From: Mallotus nudiflorus
Lineage: Eukaryota; Streptophyta; Magnoliopsida; Malpighiales; Euphorbiaceae
DNA: 64,000 nt
Assembly (NCBI GenBank): GCA_947683625.1
Contig: CANTUR010000837.1
Span: forward strand, 868,001 to 932,000
Direction of reading: 5' to 3'
The notes beneath the pieces are model-generated. The model saw only the letters and a list, made by a program, of their open reading frames with translations, ran no database searches and was not told the DNA's origin. The position numbers were made by a program, and so were the translations under genes. This document shows, piece by piece, positions 10,552 through 22,036 of this stretch; the first letter of the stretch is position 1, and each line of letters opens with the position of its first letter.

Positions 10552-13058
10552 TAAGAGATACTGATTCTACTTGTGTTCTTTATAATTATTTTATTGATTA
10601 TTATTTCATTCTTGCATTCATTCTACATATCCCTACTAAACCGATGGTGTTGGTTTATGAGTCCATGATTCCACTAGCTTCATGGAGTTGTAGATTGGCT
10701 AACCATTATTTTTAGCCTTAACTCGGTTAAAGAGAGATTATCGAGCTCATCTGACTAGAGTCTGTAACCCAAGTCCTTAAGGGAGGTAATCTTCTCTCAA
10801 GTTGGTCAAGGATGTTGGTGTTAGGTTTCGTGATACAAATGCAGTTAAAAAATTAAAAATTTATCATGTTCCCAAACCTGGATCCATGTAATTCGACTAC
10901 TTGATTAAATCTAGGGTTTCAAGAATCTCACCAAGATGCATAAGAGGCAAGATTTTTTAGAAGGATAAGAGGAGGTTCACACCGGTGACACCTTACCTCG
11001 AGCCTTTTGCTTTGGTTGTTCGGATCTAGACGTCTCTAAAAGGATGTATCCTCTATAGGTATCCACATGAACAACCCTTCATAAAATGAATTGGAGTGTG
11101 TGCTAGCAACCTCCTTGATTGTCTTATAAATTAAAAACAAAAGAAAAACTCTGTCTTTGTTTTCTAAAAAGAAAGAAAATGAATTTGGAGGCAGGAAAAA
11201 CAAGTGTATTAAACCCTAGAGAATATAACATATTTAAAGACTCCAAATTAGGGTTTCACCTACCAATGACCTTTTGGTAACTTCCATTTGTTATATTCTG
11301 ATTTTGTTTAAAAATAAATAAGAAATAATATCTTATTTATTTATTTAAAATAACATTTTTCTTAAATAAATAAACAAACAAATAAATAAATAAAACACTT
11401 CAATTATTTATTTCCACAGAGTTTATTTTTGGGCTCATTAAACCCAAATTCATTTTGAGCTTGTTCTAAGTGTGTGACCCTGTAGGTTCATATAACATTA
11501 GCAGTGGGCCTAAATCTCTATTTAGGCCTACAAGTCATAAATGACCTCTAGCAAGACATTATGACTACCTAAGTCATGTGAAGTCAATAATCCGATATAA
11601 CCTAATTACAGTGAATTTTATTATCCCTTTATCACATGATATCCTAATTGAACATAAGGCATAAAATGTCATCCTTATATAGTTCAATATTGTGACTTGA
11701 TTCCAAGTAGACTGAAAATGATAACTCTTTATCAATTCATTTCAACATGGCCATGCATTTTCCTTCAGGCTATCTCATCAAAGGGCCCTTAGATATCTTT
11801 CTTATATTAATAAGGGATAAATTCCTTATGAATCACTCACATTCCTCACATAACTACTTTCATATCCAACAACATCCAATTTAATAATCCGATTAAAGAT
11901 AATGTTAGAATGTGTCAAAACATAAAATAGCTATGTAGAAATCCATGATGATTTCAAGGTCAAAGGACCAAAATAAAATTACTGTGATGAGAAATACTTA
12001 TGACAATAATCTATGTTGTATTTTCATAGTAGGTCAATCCAGTACATGATCTCTCATCATGTACCTATGAGTTGACTTAATATCTCATATTCATGATTAG
12101 TAAAACATAACCATTAGTCAACTTCATACGAGCCTTAATACTTTAATATTTATATATAATGAATAAATGGCTAGGGATAATTAGAATAGAACTCTTATTT
12201 TAATTTAAGGGTTTTACTACCAAGTCACATACTTGATGGCCTTAGTAAGAATTAACCACTAATATAATTATCATAAAATCAAATGATAATGAAATACCTC
12301 TTTATTAATAAAATAAGAAAGTCAATACATAATCACAAATGATTGACCTAGTGTATATCACTAACAGTTGGGCCTCTCTGACCTTGGCCTGTAACTCAAA
12401 GTCCATAATGGAGAGCATGTTGCTAAGGGAACCTTAACTTTTCACTGGACACTAACCATATATAATGGCCTAGTTACTTCCCCTAGGATTTTTACCCAAA
12501 GTGCTTGTTTATTTGAATTTCCATGAGGTATTTCTATTTATAAAAGCCCAGGCCTATACCTTTGAAGCTCATTTAGGCTAATAAGGATTAGACTAAACCT
12601 TTATATTTAGAAATATTATTTCTGTGCTATTTGTTTTAAAGAGAGATTTGGCATGCATGTCGGCTCTGAATATCCCTTATTGATATAAAGGCCAAGATAA
12701 AAAATCCTAGGAAAAGAAACTCACCATTGAACACATGTGTGGGAGAAATAAGGTTGGAAGGTTTACCTACATGATGGCTTATTGATTACTTCTTGATACT
12801 TGCTATGTGCTAAGTGCTTACTTGTTATTTGTTGCATAAACACATGCATCATGCATACATGCATACATACAGTCCATGCATCATCCTAACATAGATTCAT
12901 CTGGGTCTTCTCGTGTTTGGGGGCAAAAAGGTAGCAGATTAATTAGAATAGATCTAAGCCCTAAGTCAATAGTTTAAGAGATCCTCTAAGAACTAGAGAA
13001 GAGTCCAATCAACCCACTCTACTTATAAGCTAAACCAACTCAGACTAAATAGACTGAA
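10552..13058 (+). other. leader of the left arm, split by a solo LTR
   Basis: Between the primer site and the gag ATG there is no protein-like frame. The part outside the solo LTR (10552-10813 and 12372-13058) aligns with the reverse complement of 34236-35188. It includes a TGCATACATGCATACATA-type short repeat near 12850. Confidence 0.7.
10819..12366 (-). mobile_element. solo LTR of the copia B family, inverted, inside the gypsy leader
   Basis: On the minus strand it starts CTGTTAGTGATATACACTAGG-like and ends TTTCATGAAACCCAACA-like, matching both 1.5-kb LTRs of copia B (39589-41109, 46841-48362) along its length. It is 1548 bp and flanked by GTTGG at 10814-10818 and 12367-12371. The mirrored right arm near 34930-34945 carries the same leader without it and with a single GTTGG-equivalent, so the empty site is visible. 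No internal copia sequence adjoins it, which is the result of LTR-LTR recombination. Confidence 0.93.
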
Positions 13059-13573
13059 ATGGAACAAAAACTAGAAATGTGGACCTTAAAGGGCATTAAG
13101 GAGCTTTGATGGATGACATAAGAGCTATGATGCAACATGAACTAAGACAGGCTTTGGTCGGACTAATGTAACCTGTTGTTGAACAATGACCTACTGCTAC
13201 TATTAAACATCCACCTATTGTAAGAGCTCCACCAGTTGCTATAGCTCCTCCACCTACTGCTAACAATGCTAGGGGGCAACCTGCTACTAGAAATGTGACT
13301 GCTATTGATATGAGACTTGAAGATGTTGAAAACTACATAGTATAAAAGGCGAAGAGAGAGTCACTTAAATTGGTCCATGATTATGAGTCCAAGCAGATGC
13401 AAGCACTGACTCAAAAAATTTCCAAGATGGAAGAGCTTATTAGAGAACAAGGAATGGGATATTCTTTTGACTTTGATGACATGTTGCAAATTGAGGGAGA
13501 TAAGTTGCCTGAAAATTCAAAATGCCTCAACTGTAGAAATTTGATGGGAGAGGAGGCCCGAGAATTCATTTGA
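13059..13573 (+). pseudogene. left-arm gypsy gag, N-terminal part, truncated by an internal deletion
   Basis: ATG at 13059 (MEQKLEM) matches the right-arm start at 34235. The frame contains a proline/alanine-rich stretch, then VTAIDMRLEDVENY, HDYESKQMQALTQKISKMEE (a likely coiled coil) and GYSFDFDDMLQIEGDKLPE, then CLNCRNLMGEEARE, which is the start of the capsid-like domain. At about 13570 the sequence leaves the right-arm alignment and resumes about 2.35 kb further on, so the capsid body, zinc knuckle and protease are missing. Several TAG/TAA stops break the frame. Confidence 0.83.
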
Positions 13574-16500
13574 GTCAATAACCAGGATTTAAAAATCAAG
13601 ATGACACAATAGGATTAGGTTTTACAAGGGAAGAAAACCCAAAAGGTAGAAGGGCAAGGAAGAGATTCAATGCAGAATAAAGGAAGAGTTATATAAAAGT
13701 TTGTCCTTTGAGTTAGAACTTCATCAAGCCAAGGGAAGGCAAATACTATTTATGAGCCAAGGAATCAATCAGTGTTGCTGGAGCAGATGTCCCTGGGTTT
13801 GAGATCTTTAAAGAGCAGATTGTGGAGAATCTGGTGAAGGGCAATAAAGAGGAAGTGATGAAGCTGGCAACTGAGAGGATAGGCAATGCTGTTGTTGAAG
13901 AGCTGTTGTGTCTGCCACCTGAAGAGGTGCCACCCCAGGATTTAGCTATTTCCATTAGTGATAGTTTTATTGATGTCTTTTAAGATGAAAGTGATGTAAT
14001 AATGTCTGGTCTGTTTGAGGATGAAAATTCTATTTTTTCCATAGTCAATGATATGAATGCTGGTTTTGCTTACTTGTGTGATGTGCATCTTAATAGTTCT
14101 ATGCATTATAATTTAGACCATTCATGCATGTTTGACATTAATTCAATTCAATTTGATTCATTTAACATGGGCACAAATGATAATCCAAAGAACATTTCTA
14201 TATCACATGAGGTAAACCCTAAAGAGAGGGAAACTTTTGAGAGAATATTAACAAAAAGAAAGGTAGTATTCGGTTGGACTTATAAGGATATGCCAGGGTT
14301 AGACAGGGAAATTGTAGAGCATCACATTCACACTTATCCAAAAATTAAACTTGTTAAGCAGAAACTACGCAGGCTAAGAGACTGGAGTGGACTAAAAAGA
14401 TAAAAGAGGAAATTGCTAAACAAATTCAGGCTAATTTTCTAAAACTAGTTGATTATCCTCAATGGTTAGCAAACATAGTGTTGGTACCCAATAAAGATGG
14501 TAAAGTACGTATATGTGTTGACTTTAGGGATTTAAACAAAGCATGCCCTAAGTATGACTTCTCTTTACCTCATATTGATGTAATAGTGGACAGTCTGGCG
14601 TCAAGTGCGATGTACTCCTTCATGGATGGGTTTTCTAGTTATAATCAAACAATGATGGCAGTCATGGACAAGATCAAGGTAGCTTTCATTACAGAATGGG
14701 GGACATACTGTTATAAAGTAATGCCTTTTGGATTAAAAAATGCAAGTGCAACTTATCAAAGGGCAACTACTGCTCTTTTCCATGACATGATGCAGAAGGA
14801 GGTTGAGGTGTATGTGGATGACATGATGGTCAAGTCAGATACAAGAGAAGGACATTTCTAAGCTCTAGACAAGTTTTTAGCTCAAATTGAGAGGTATAAT
14901 CTGAGGCTCAATATGAAGAAATGCACTTTTGGAGTTGCTTCATGATAACTTCTAAGGCACATAGTTAGTAGTAGAGGAATTGAAGTAGATCTTGATAAAG
15001 TGAAAGCTATTTGTGAAATGTTGACATCGAAGATAGAGAAAGAAGTGAGAGGTTTCCTTGGTAGGTTATAATATATTAGTAGGTTCATTATAAAGTTTAC
15101 TAATATTTGAGACCCTATCTTCAAACTCCTGAGGAAAAATTAGCCTGTGAAGTGGAATGATGATTATCAAAAGGCATTTGAAACAATTAAAGAGTATCTT
15201 ATCAATCGGCCTGTATTGAAAACACCGAGGCAATGTAAGCCATTGATCTTGTATTTAGCCCTGGAAGAAAATGCAATGGGGGCAATGCTAGCACAAGAGG
15301 GACCAGAAGGGATAAAGCATGTAGTCTAGTATCTCAGCAAAAAGTTCATGCCATATGAAGAAAAGTATGATTTGGTAAAAAAGACATGTCTATTCATAAT
15401 CTAGGCAACAAAGGAATTGAGGCATTATTTTCAGTCCTATAAGGTCCAAGCAATCTTAAAGATCAATCCTCTAAGGTATTTATTTTAGGTGCCTACTTTG
15501 ACTAGAAGGATGTCTCCATGGCTAGTACTCCTAACTGAGTTTGATTTAGAGTACATTACCATGAAGGTCATCAAGGGAAGGGCAATAGCAGAATTCCTTG
15601 CTCAGAATGTAGTCAAGGGCAATAAACAGTGGAATTTAGAGTTTCTATATGAGAATTTGGCAGTAGTAGAGCCTCGTGAGTGGAAACTCTACTTTGATGG
15701 AGTTGTAAACAATATAGGAGCTGGGTTAGGAGTAATTTTGGTTATGTCTGAAAGAGAGATCATAATGATGGCCAAGAAATTAGACTTTAGGGTGACTAAT
15801 AATATGGCTGAGTATGAAGCATGTACTTATGAAGTTGAAGCAGCTCTAGCAGCTAGGGCAAAGGAACTGTTAGTTTACAGAGATTTTATGCTAGTGATTA
15901 GCTAGGCAAACAAAGAATGGGAAGTGAAAGAGGAAAAGCTGAAGCCCTACATCTACTATTTAAAAGCTTTAGTGAAAAACTTCAATAAATGTCTCTTCAT
16001 CCATTTGTCAAAAGATGACAATCAAATAGCAGATGCATTGGCAACACTCTCTTCGATGTGGGATAGTGTAATGGGATCAACTATGAAGCCTTTGGTAATC
16101 ATGAGATTAAGAGCTCTGTGTTACAGGGGTAAATAGATTATGAGTGTTTGAATAGGGCCTAAAGAGAAATTATGGTTTTATGATGTTCAGAGGTTAATAA
16201 AAGAAGGAAAGTATCTAGATGAAGCGACTTCAAAAGAGAAATATGCCCTTCATGTTCTTACATGTAACTATGTGAGTCATGATGGGGTATTATAAAAAAG
16301 AATGTTGAATGGGATGCAGCTCAGGTGCTTTAAAAAGGATAAAGCTAAAGAGGTCATGCAAGAGATTCATGTAGGGGCTTGCGGTTCTTATATGAACAGA
16401 ATGATTCTAGCTAAGAAGATACTCAGACAAGGGTATTACTGGATGAGCATAGAAAAGGATTGTATTAGAATGGTGAGACAGTGCTATTAGTGTCAGGCCT

Positions 16501-17411
16501 ATGGAAATCTTAACCATCTTCCTCCTACAGTATTGAATAGTTTATCATCACCTTGGCCCTTTGCAACCTAGGGAATTGACATCATAAGAGAACTAAGGCC
16601 GATAGCATCAAATAGGCATAAGTACATAGTTGTGGCAATAGACTACTTTTCGATATGGGTAGAGACTGAATATGCTATGAAAGCAAAACAAATGGCATGA
16701 TTTTTTAAGAAGAGCCTTATTTACAGATATGGGGTTCCACACCACATTGTGATAGATAATGGCATCCAGTTTCAGGCATAAACATTATAATTGTTGCAGA
16801 AGTATAGGATTAAGTATCATAAGTCTTCACCATATCGCCCTTAAGCTAATGGAGCAGTAGAAGCAGCTAACAAAAATGTCAAGAAAATTCTCTCTAAAAT
16901 GGTCAAGACCTATAAATATTGGTCTAAGTTTCTTCCTTTCACTTAATAGGGATACAGAACTACAGCTAGAATAGCCACAGGGCAAACTTCGTTCACCTTA
17001 GTATATGGTTATGGAGCTATTTTACCTATAGAAATAGAGATCAAATCATTGAGAATAGTCATGGAAGCTAAAATTCCTGAGAGTGAATGGGCACAAAAGA
17101 GGTATGATCATCTTGTATCTCTAGACGAGAAGAGGATGAATGCTTTGTTTCATACTGAAATATACAGGAGGAGGATAGCAAGTTCATTCAATAAAAAGGT
17201 GAAGCCTGGAAAGATAAAAGCTGGAGACATGGTGTTAAAATAGTCTAGAGTAATGGTATTTGATCCAAGAGGGAAGTTCAAACTGAATTAGGAAGGGCCA
17301 TATTTAGTCAAATCAATTTTGCCTAAGGGAGCTGTAAAGATATCAGATCTAGAAGGAAATGAATTCATGGAGCCTGTTAACCTAGATCACCTCAAGAAAT
17401 GCTACTTGTAA
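13574..17411 (+). pseudogene. left-arm gypsy pol: RT, RNase H, second RNase H, integrase, broken
   Basis: After the deletion joint and a filler, the pre-RT segment (14002-14400) reads CMFDINSIQFDSFNMGTNDN. RT has VCVDFRDLNKACP near 14520, FMDGFSSYNQ (catalytic Asp) near 14620, FGLKNASATYQRA, and YVDDMMVKS near 14812. RNase H follows (15147-15600, AMGAMLAQEG). A second RNase H at about 15680-15905 has LYFDGVVNN and AEYEA, but the third site is YRDF. Integrase begins near 16360 with the zinc-binding H..H..CxxC region, then GIDII, IDNG and VEAANK as the D-D-E residues, ending LDHLKKCYL at TAA 17411. RT plus two RNases H before integrase is the Tat arrangement. More than a dozen stops, many TAG, kill it. 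Confidence 0.9.
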
Positions 17412-17844
17412 AAATAAAATAAAAGTAGCATAAAGAAAATAAAGTCCACTTATTAGAAAATCTGAAAAGGCTAGTCAGGCAAAAGTTAGGACATTCCCAT
17501 TGCTCAGAAAACCTGTAAAGGGCTAGCAAGCAAAAGTTAGGGAATAAAAATAAAAAAGATGGTCTCACTATTTAGAAAACCCATAAAGGGCTAGTCAAGC
17601 AAAAATTATGGCAAATAAATTAGTGAGAGAAAAATGTTCAGCTAGAAAATTTAAAAGAACTAGTTGATAACAGGAGTTATATCATGTGATGTAGTAAATG
17701 TACTCATTTTGGCCCTATTAATGAATGATATTGAAATTGAATTTTTTTTTCTAGCATTGCATGTTCTATCTTATTCAAAATGCATAAGTACTAGAAAGGA
17801 AAACAGAACATGAAAGCTTAAAATTAGCAATATGAGACCAATTC
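17412..17844 (+). repeat. spacer after pol with degenerate tandem units
   Basis: At least three loosely tandem units (starts near 17456, 17507 and 17576) share GAAAACC..AAAGGGCTAG..AGCAAAAGTTAGG. Similar units occur inside the intron of the neighbouring antisense gene at about 18420-18515. Tat/Ogre elements are known to carry tandem repeats in the region after pol. The mirrored copy is at about 27480-27700. Confidence 0.75.
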
Positions 17845-19157
17845 CTAATGATGTCTTTGCTTCTTCTTCTATGACTCTTTATGTAAAGCTTGAGTCCTCT
17901 TGTATCTAGAAAATCCTAGTGGTTCGATAGCTTGTACCATAACCCAAGTCTTGTAATTGTCATCAGTAGCTTTATGAACATTGGAGTGTATGTTCCGCTC
18001 AAGGATCCTGCGAGGCCATAAACTCTTGACCCTATCTAGGAAATCCTGTCTAAGAGGAAAGCCTTCAAAGTCAGTTAGAACAATGACTATGAATTGTGGA
18101 TGACCATACTGACGATAAAGTCAAGAAGGAGAAAAGAAAGTCAAGAAGTGCAGCCCTAGGATAGGAACACAGTGATCTCACAAGTTGAGGGTCTCAAACT
18201 TCAGCTTCCACCAAGGGCAAGTCCATGTAATCTTAATATCTATAACTCCTTGTAACCAATTCACCCATTAGTCCATAGTATGTCTGCCCTTTGCCTTCAA
18301 TGGATGAGATTACAGTTGATAAAGATAATAAGATGAAGGATTAGCAGAAACATCAACCAATCTCAGCTTCTCTTATAACAAAATCTAAAAAATACAAAAA
18401 AATAAAATGAAAGCCTGCTAAGTTGAAAACCTAAAAGGATGACTTAGGAAAAAGTAAGGCCAAGCCTGCTAAGTTGAAAATCCAAAAGGATAGCTTAGGC
18501 AAAAGTTAAGGCTAAAAAAAGGATTTGGTTACACACCTGAAGGAGAAGTAAACTACCCGAAAGAGGATGATGGGTCTAGAAGTTGTCCAACCTAATAATG
18601 GTCTCAGTAAGAATAATTAGCATAGGGTCAGACCCAGCTTCCACTTGCTCCAGAATACTCATAATCCTGGTATCAGCATCTTCGTGCGAAGAGACCAAGA
18701 GGAATTGAGCATAAAAGCAGAAAGTGGCCATTCTAATCCAAGTAGCACTGTTCTTGCCTTTAGTCTCACACGCAGTAATTAAAAAAGATAGATTGACAGT
18801 CTTAGAATTATGGGCAAAAAGATGAATACTAGCTGGGGGCATATCGAAGAAGGCAACAAGCCTATCTAGGAATTGCATACTTAAATCAGGCAAGGCAATA
18901 ACAATAGTAGAGTCCAATAAGCACCCTAGGATAGCAGCAAACTCCTCAATCATAGGACACAACTCCTGACCATTAAACTTGAAGACATGATCATTTAAAC
19001 TTCAGAACATGATAGCAGCATGCAAGAAATTGTCATTTATATTCAAATGTTGAAAATATCTTAAGGGCTTGAGATGAAAAGGTTGAAGCCTATTCTAGTT
19101 ATCACCATTAGGGCTCTTGAGAAATTTCTTCATCAATTAGAGATAAGCATGAGTCAT
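17845..19157 (-). pseudogene. left-arm antisense gene 2 (DUF7745-like plant transposon protein), broken
   Basis: ATG at 19157 on the minus strand; TATA-like CTTTATAAAAGG lies about 50 bp upstream (19205-19216). Exon 1 reads CPMIEEFAAILGC, FFDMPPASIHLFAHN, CETKGKNSATWIRMATF and SILEQVEAGSDP, then ends at a GT donor near 18537. The intron runs to about 18314, where the acceptor AG has become AA. Exon 2 has a W..W...L....I.W..P pattern and GFPLRQDFLDRVKSLWPRR. The stop is TAG at 17845-17847. The exon-2 pattern and the LCPMIEEF start recall plant proteins annotated DUF7745; this is family-level inference. It runs antisense to gag-pol and is the mirror of 25991-27301. Confidence 0.6.
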
Positions 19158-19401
19158 GATGAGAATGGAGAGAAAGGGATAGTGAAACTAGTTCTTTTGT
19201 GAGCCTTTTATAAAGAGAGAAGTTGAATTTGGATGGGATTAGGCTTCCTCTACTGGATAGAGATAATGGACGATAAATGGATAGAGATAGATGATAAATA
19301 GCATAATTATCTAATTATCATTATCCTAGTTTAACACAGTGCATATAAATAATATAGAATTCAGAACGTAGTAATATGATAGAAATATCTGATAGCCTAA
19401 A

Positions 19402-22036
19402 TCAGTCATCTTGAGCTCTAGAACTCAACCATGGGTTCCATCCTCTGGTAGAGTCATCACGGTAAAAGATGTCCAAAATTTTGACAGAGGAGGTCCCAAC
19501 ATTGTCAAGATCAATGCCCGAACCTACAAGCTGTTAGCGAAGCATCTCAATCTCATGCTCTAGAATACTCAAGTAGCTTTGTACATATAGAAAGCACATT
19601 ATGTGCATTTCATGCATAGCATGCATACATTTGCATATTTATTGTACATATACTTACCCTCCAACTATCTGTAACCTGCATAGTACATAACCTCTGAGAT
19701 AAGGTGATTCCATGTAAATACTCTGCCTATGCCCAAGGGACCTATTTTGTAAATTTATTAACATTAGTGTCAAGTGTATAGATTACATAGGAAACAAGTA
19801 AGAAAAACTCACATGAGAGGCATCTGTGTGAGAAAAGATAGAAAGTTGAGCATTACTAAAATGCATATGCTGCTCGACTGGAGTCTTAACAGTAGGAGCC
19901 TAGTAGAACATGGATCTATCTGGATGTGAGATATCACCAAGGGAAATGCTCGCAAAAGCACCATCACGACTAGTCCCAACATTCTAAGTATGATGAATAG
20001 GACTAGGTCTAGGCTCAGGACTCTCAATATCATGAACAACCCCAGTCCGTGGAGCAATCTCAGTCTCCTCATCCGCATCAAGAAAAGAGTGAACCTCCTT
20101 AAACTATAAAGAGAAGGAGTGACTCATAGGTTCTAAAAGTAGAAGATGAAATAATGAGAAATTGTCTCATCATTGTTAATAGGAACATGCTCTAAGAGTC
20201 TCTCACAGATAAACTGCTAATAATGTTGAGAACGCTCAAGAAAATTTGAGGCACCATATCCATGTAGTGCATCCCTCAGCTCTGAACCTATAAGATACGA
20301 GCTATGAAGCATAGATGAAGGGACATTAGATGGAATGTGATGTCAAGAAGGGCCAAAAGACCAGCGATACACTCACTCCCCTAAATATCACATAAAACGG
20401 CCATAACTAGAGAGCAGGATCCTCATAGGCTCACGGTGAATTGCAGCTGCCATGAAATCATATCTTTGGATGTCCTCAGCACCCTCCAACCAATCAGAGT
20501 TTATCTATAATTTATGTAAATTAAGTCTAATCTCTATTAAACTATAACATACTAATGATTTTTTTTCTTACCAGGTGCCACTAGACAGTGTTTAGCTAAT
20601 CACGATACGTCTGCAAAGTATTTCTATTGCTAGCAAGGTGGGAAGAACCCATCTCATCATTAGAGGAAAGGTCCTATCAAAACTGATAGCATCAAAGCCT
20701 CAAATTAGCTCGATCTCTATGCTCTATATTTGGAAGAAAGAGAACATATCAAAAAAAGGCAAAGAAAAGCAAGACTATAAAGATTAAAAGAAAGAGAACA
20801 TACATGCAAGACGTGCCAAAAGCCACACATCATGACAGGACCTCTACATATAGTTTCCAGTCTGTAGTAAATATAAACGAGTGCAGTAGATCCCTAATCT
20901 AGTGTGGCAACTAGATCCAAGTCATGAAGAGGACCAAATAGAGCAATACTGACCTCATGACCGGTCTCACAAAAGAGGGTCTTGCATGATAATATCAAAA
21001 GGAAACACCTCACCTTATGGACAATCTGATGAGGAGCAGAAGTAGGAAGAAATCTGACTCCCTCAACTAAGGATGAAAGAAGAACATTCTTTCAATTCTT
21101 CCATGCTGGAGTGAACTCGGTCAAATCTCACATGTACTAACTCTGTGCATGATTTGGAAGACAACAGTAGCTGACGTCAAACTAAACTTGGGATCCTCCA
21201 AAGGTAATCCCAATGATAGCAGAGAAACTCATAGGTGAAATGGTCAACTCACCCACACGACTATGAAAAGTGTGGGTAGTATCCATCCATTGCTCGATCA
21301 AAGCAAACAAAGAGTAACGGTCAGACAGGCCTCAAATAGTCAGAAGTGCAGTAATGAAATACCTGAATCTGAAGGCCCAAATTAGACGTGTCACCTACTT
21401 TAGCAGTCCATGAAAGAATTCCCGAGCTAGATTGAAATACCCCATGAACTTCATCAGACACTAGTTCAATTTTAAAATAATAATTAATTAATTAATCAAA
21501 GAATTTAAATTCAAAGATTTGATTAGTTAATTAATTAATTGACCACAATTTTTTTTTTTGAAAAGCTGATCGGCAATCTAGAATGTCAATTGGCATTCCA
21601 TAATGCCGATCAGCATTCTACTATGCTGATTGGCATTAGCTAGGCTGATAAAAAATATGGAATTCTGACCAGAATTCTAGACACCTAGTCAGTCATTCGG
21701 ACAACCTAGAGGCTGAATTTCAAATTTTCATAGTTTAATTTCAGTTTTATCATGCATTTTCATGTTAATTTCTGACTAATATACATATCAATCTCAACTA
21801 TGAAACTAACTCTAATTACTAATTGTACAGGTGATATTTTTACAAAAATAAACAAAAGTAAGAAAAGTTACCTCATTACCCACATCTCTACACCTGTGGG
21901 TATGTAAATGAATCAAAGGAAAGATAGTTGAGTCTTCTCAAATTCCAATATCATTCTGAGGGAAAAGAGGAAGCAGAATCCTCTGATGTTCTAAAGTCTG
22001 AACTCTCTCATGTTGTCTGTGTGACAAGGAGGCCAT
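19402..22036 (-). pseudogene. left-arm antisense gene 1 (Plant Mobile Domain, multi-exon), broken
   Basis: ATG at 22036 on the minus strand (MASLSHRQHERVQTLEHQR). Exon 1 ends DVGNE at a GTAAC donor near 21870. Exon 2 begins after an intact CTAG acceptor near 21450 with CLMKFMGYFNLAREFF and holds the mobile-domain core DTTHTFHSRVGELTISPM. Later exons, recognised by comparison with the right arm, end in SYLSILEHEIEMLRQQL (likely coiled coil) and a TGA at 19402-19404. Compared with the right arm this copy keeps a longer last exon and a better exon-1 acceptor. Plant Mobile Domain proteins are host factors (MAIN/MAIL type) and are also carried by some transposons. In-frame TAG/TAA codons make it a pseudogene. 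Confidence 0.7.

Noticed and set aside
19809..20081. 90-codon minus-strand ORF inside left gene 1
   Set aside because: It is a shifted reading of exon 5; the correct frame aligns with the right-arm exon 25019-25309.
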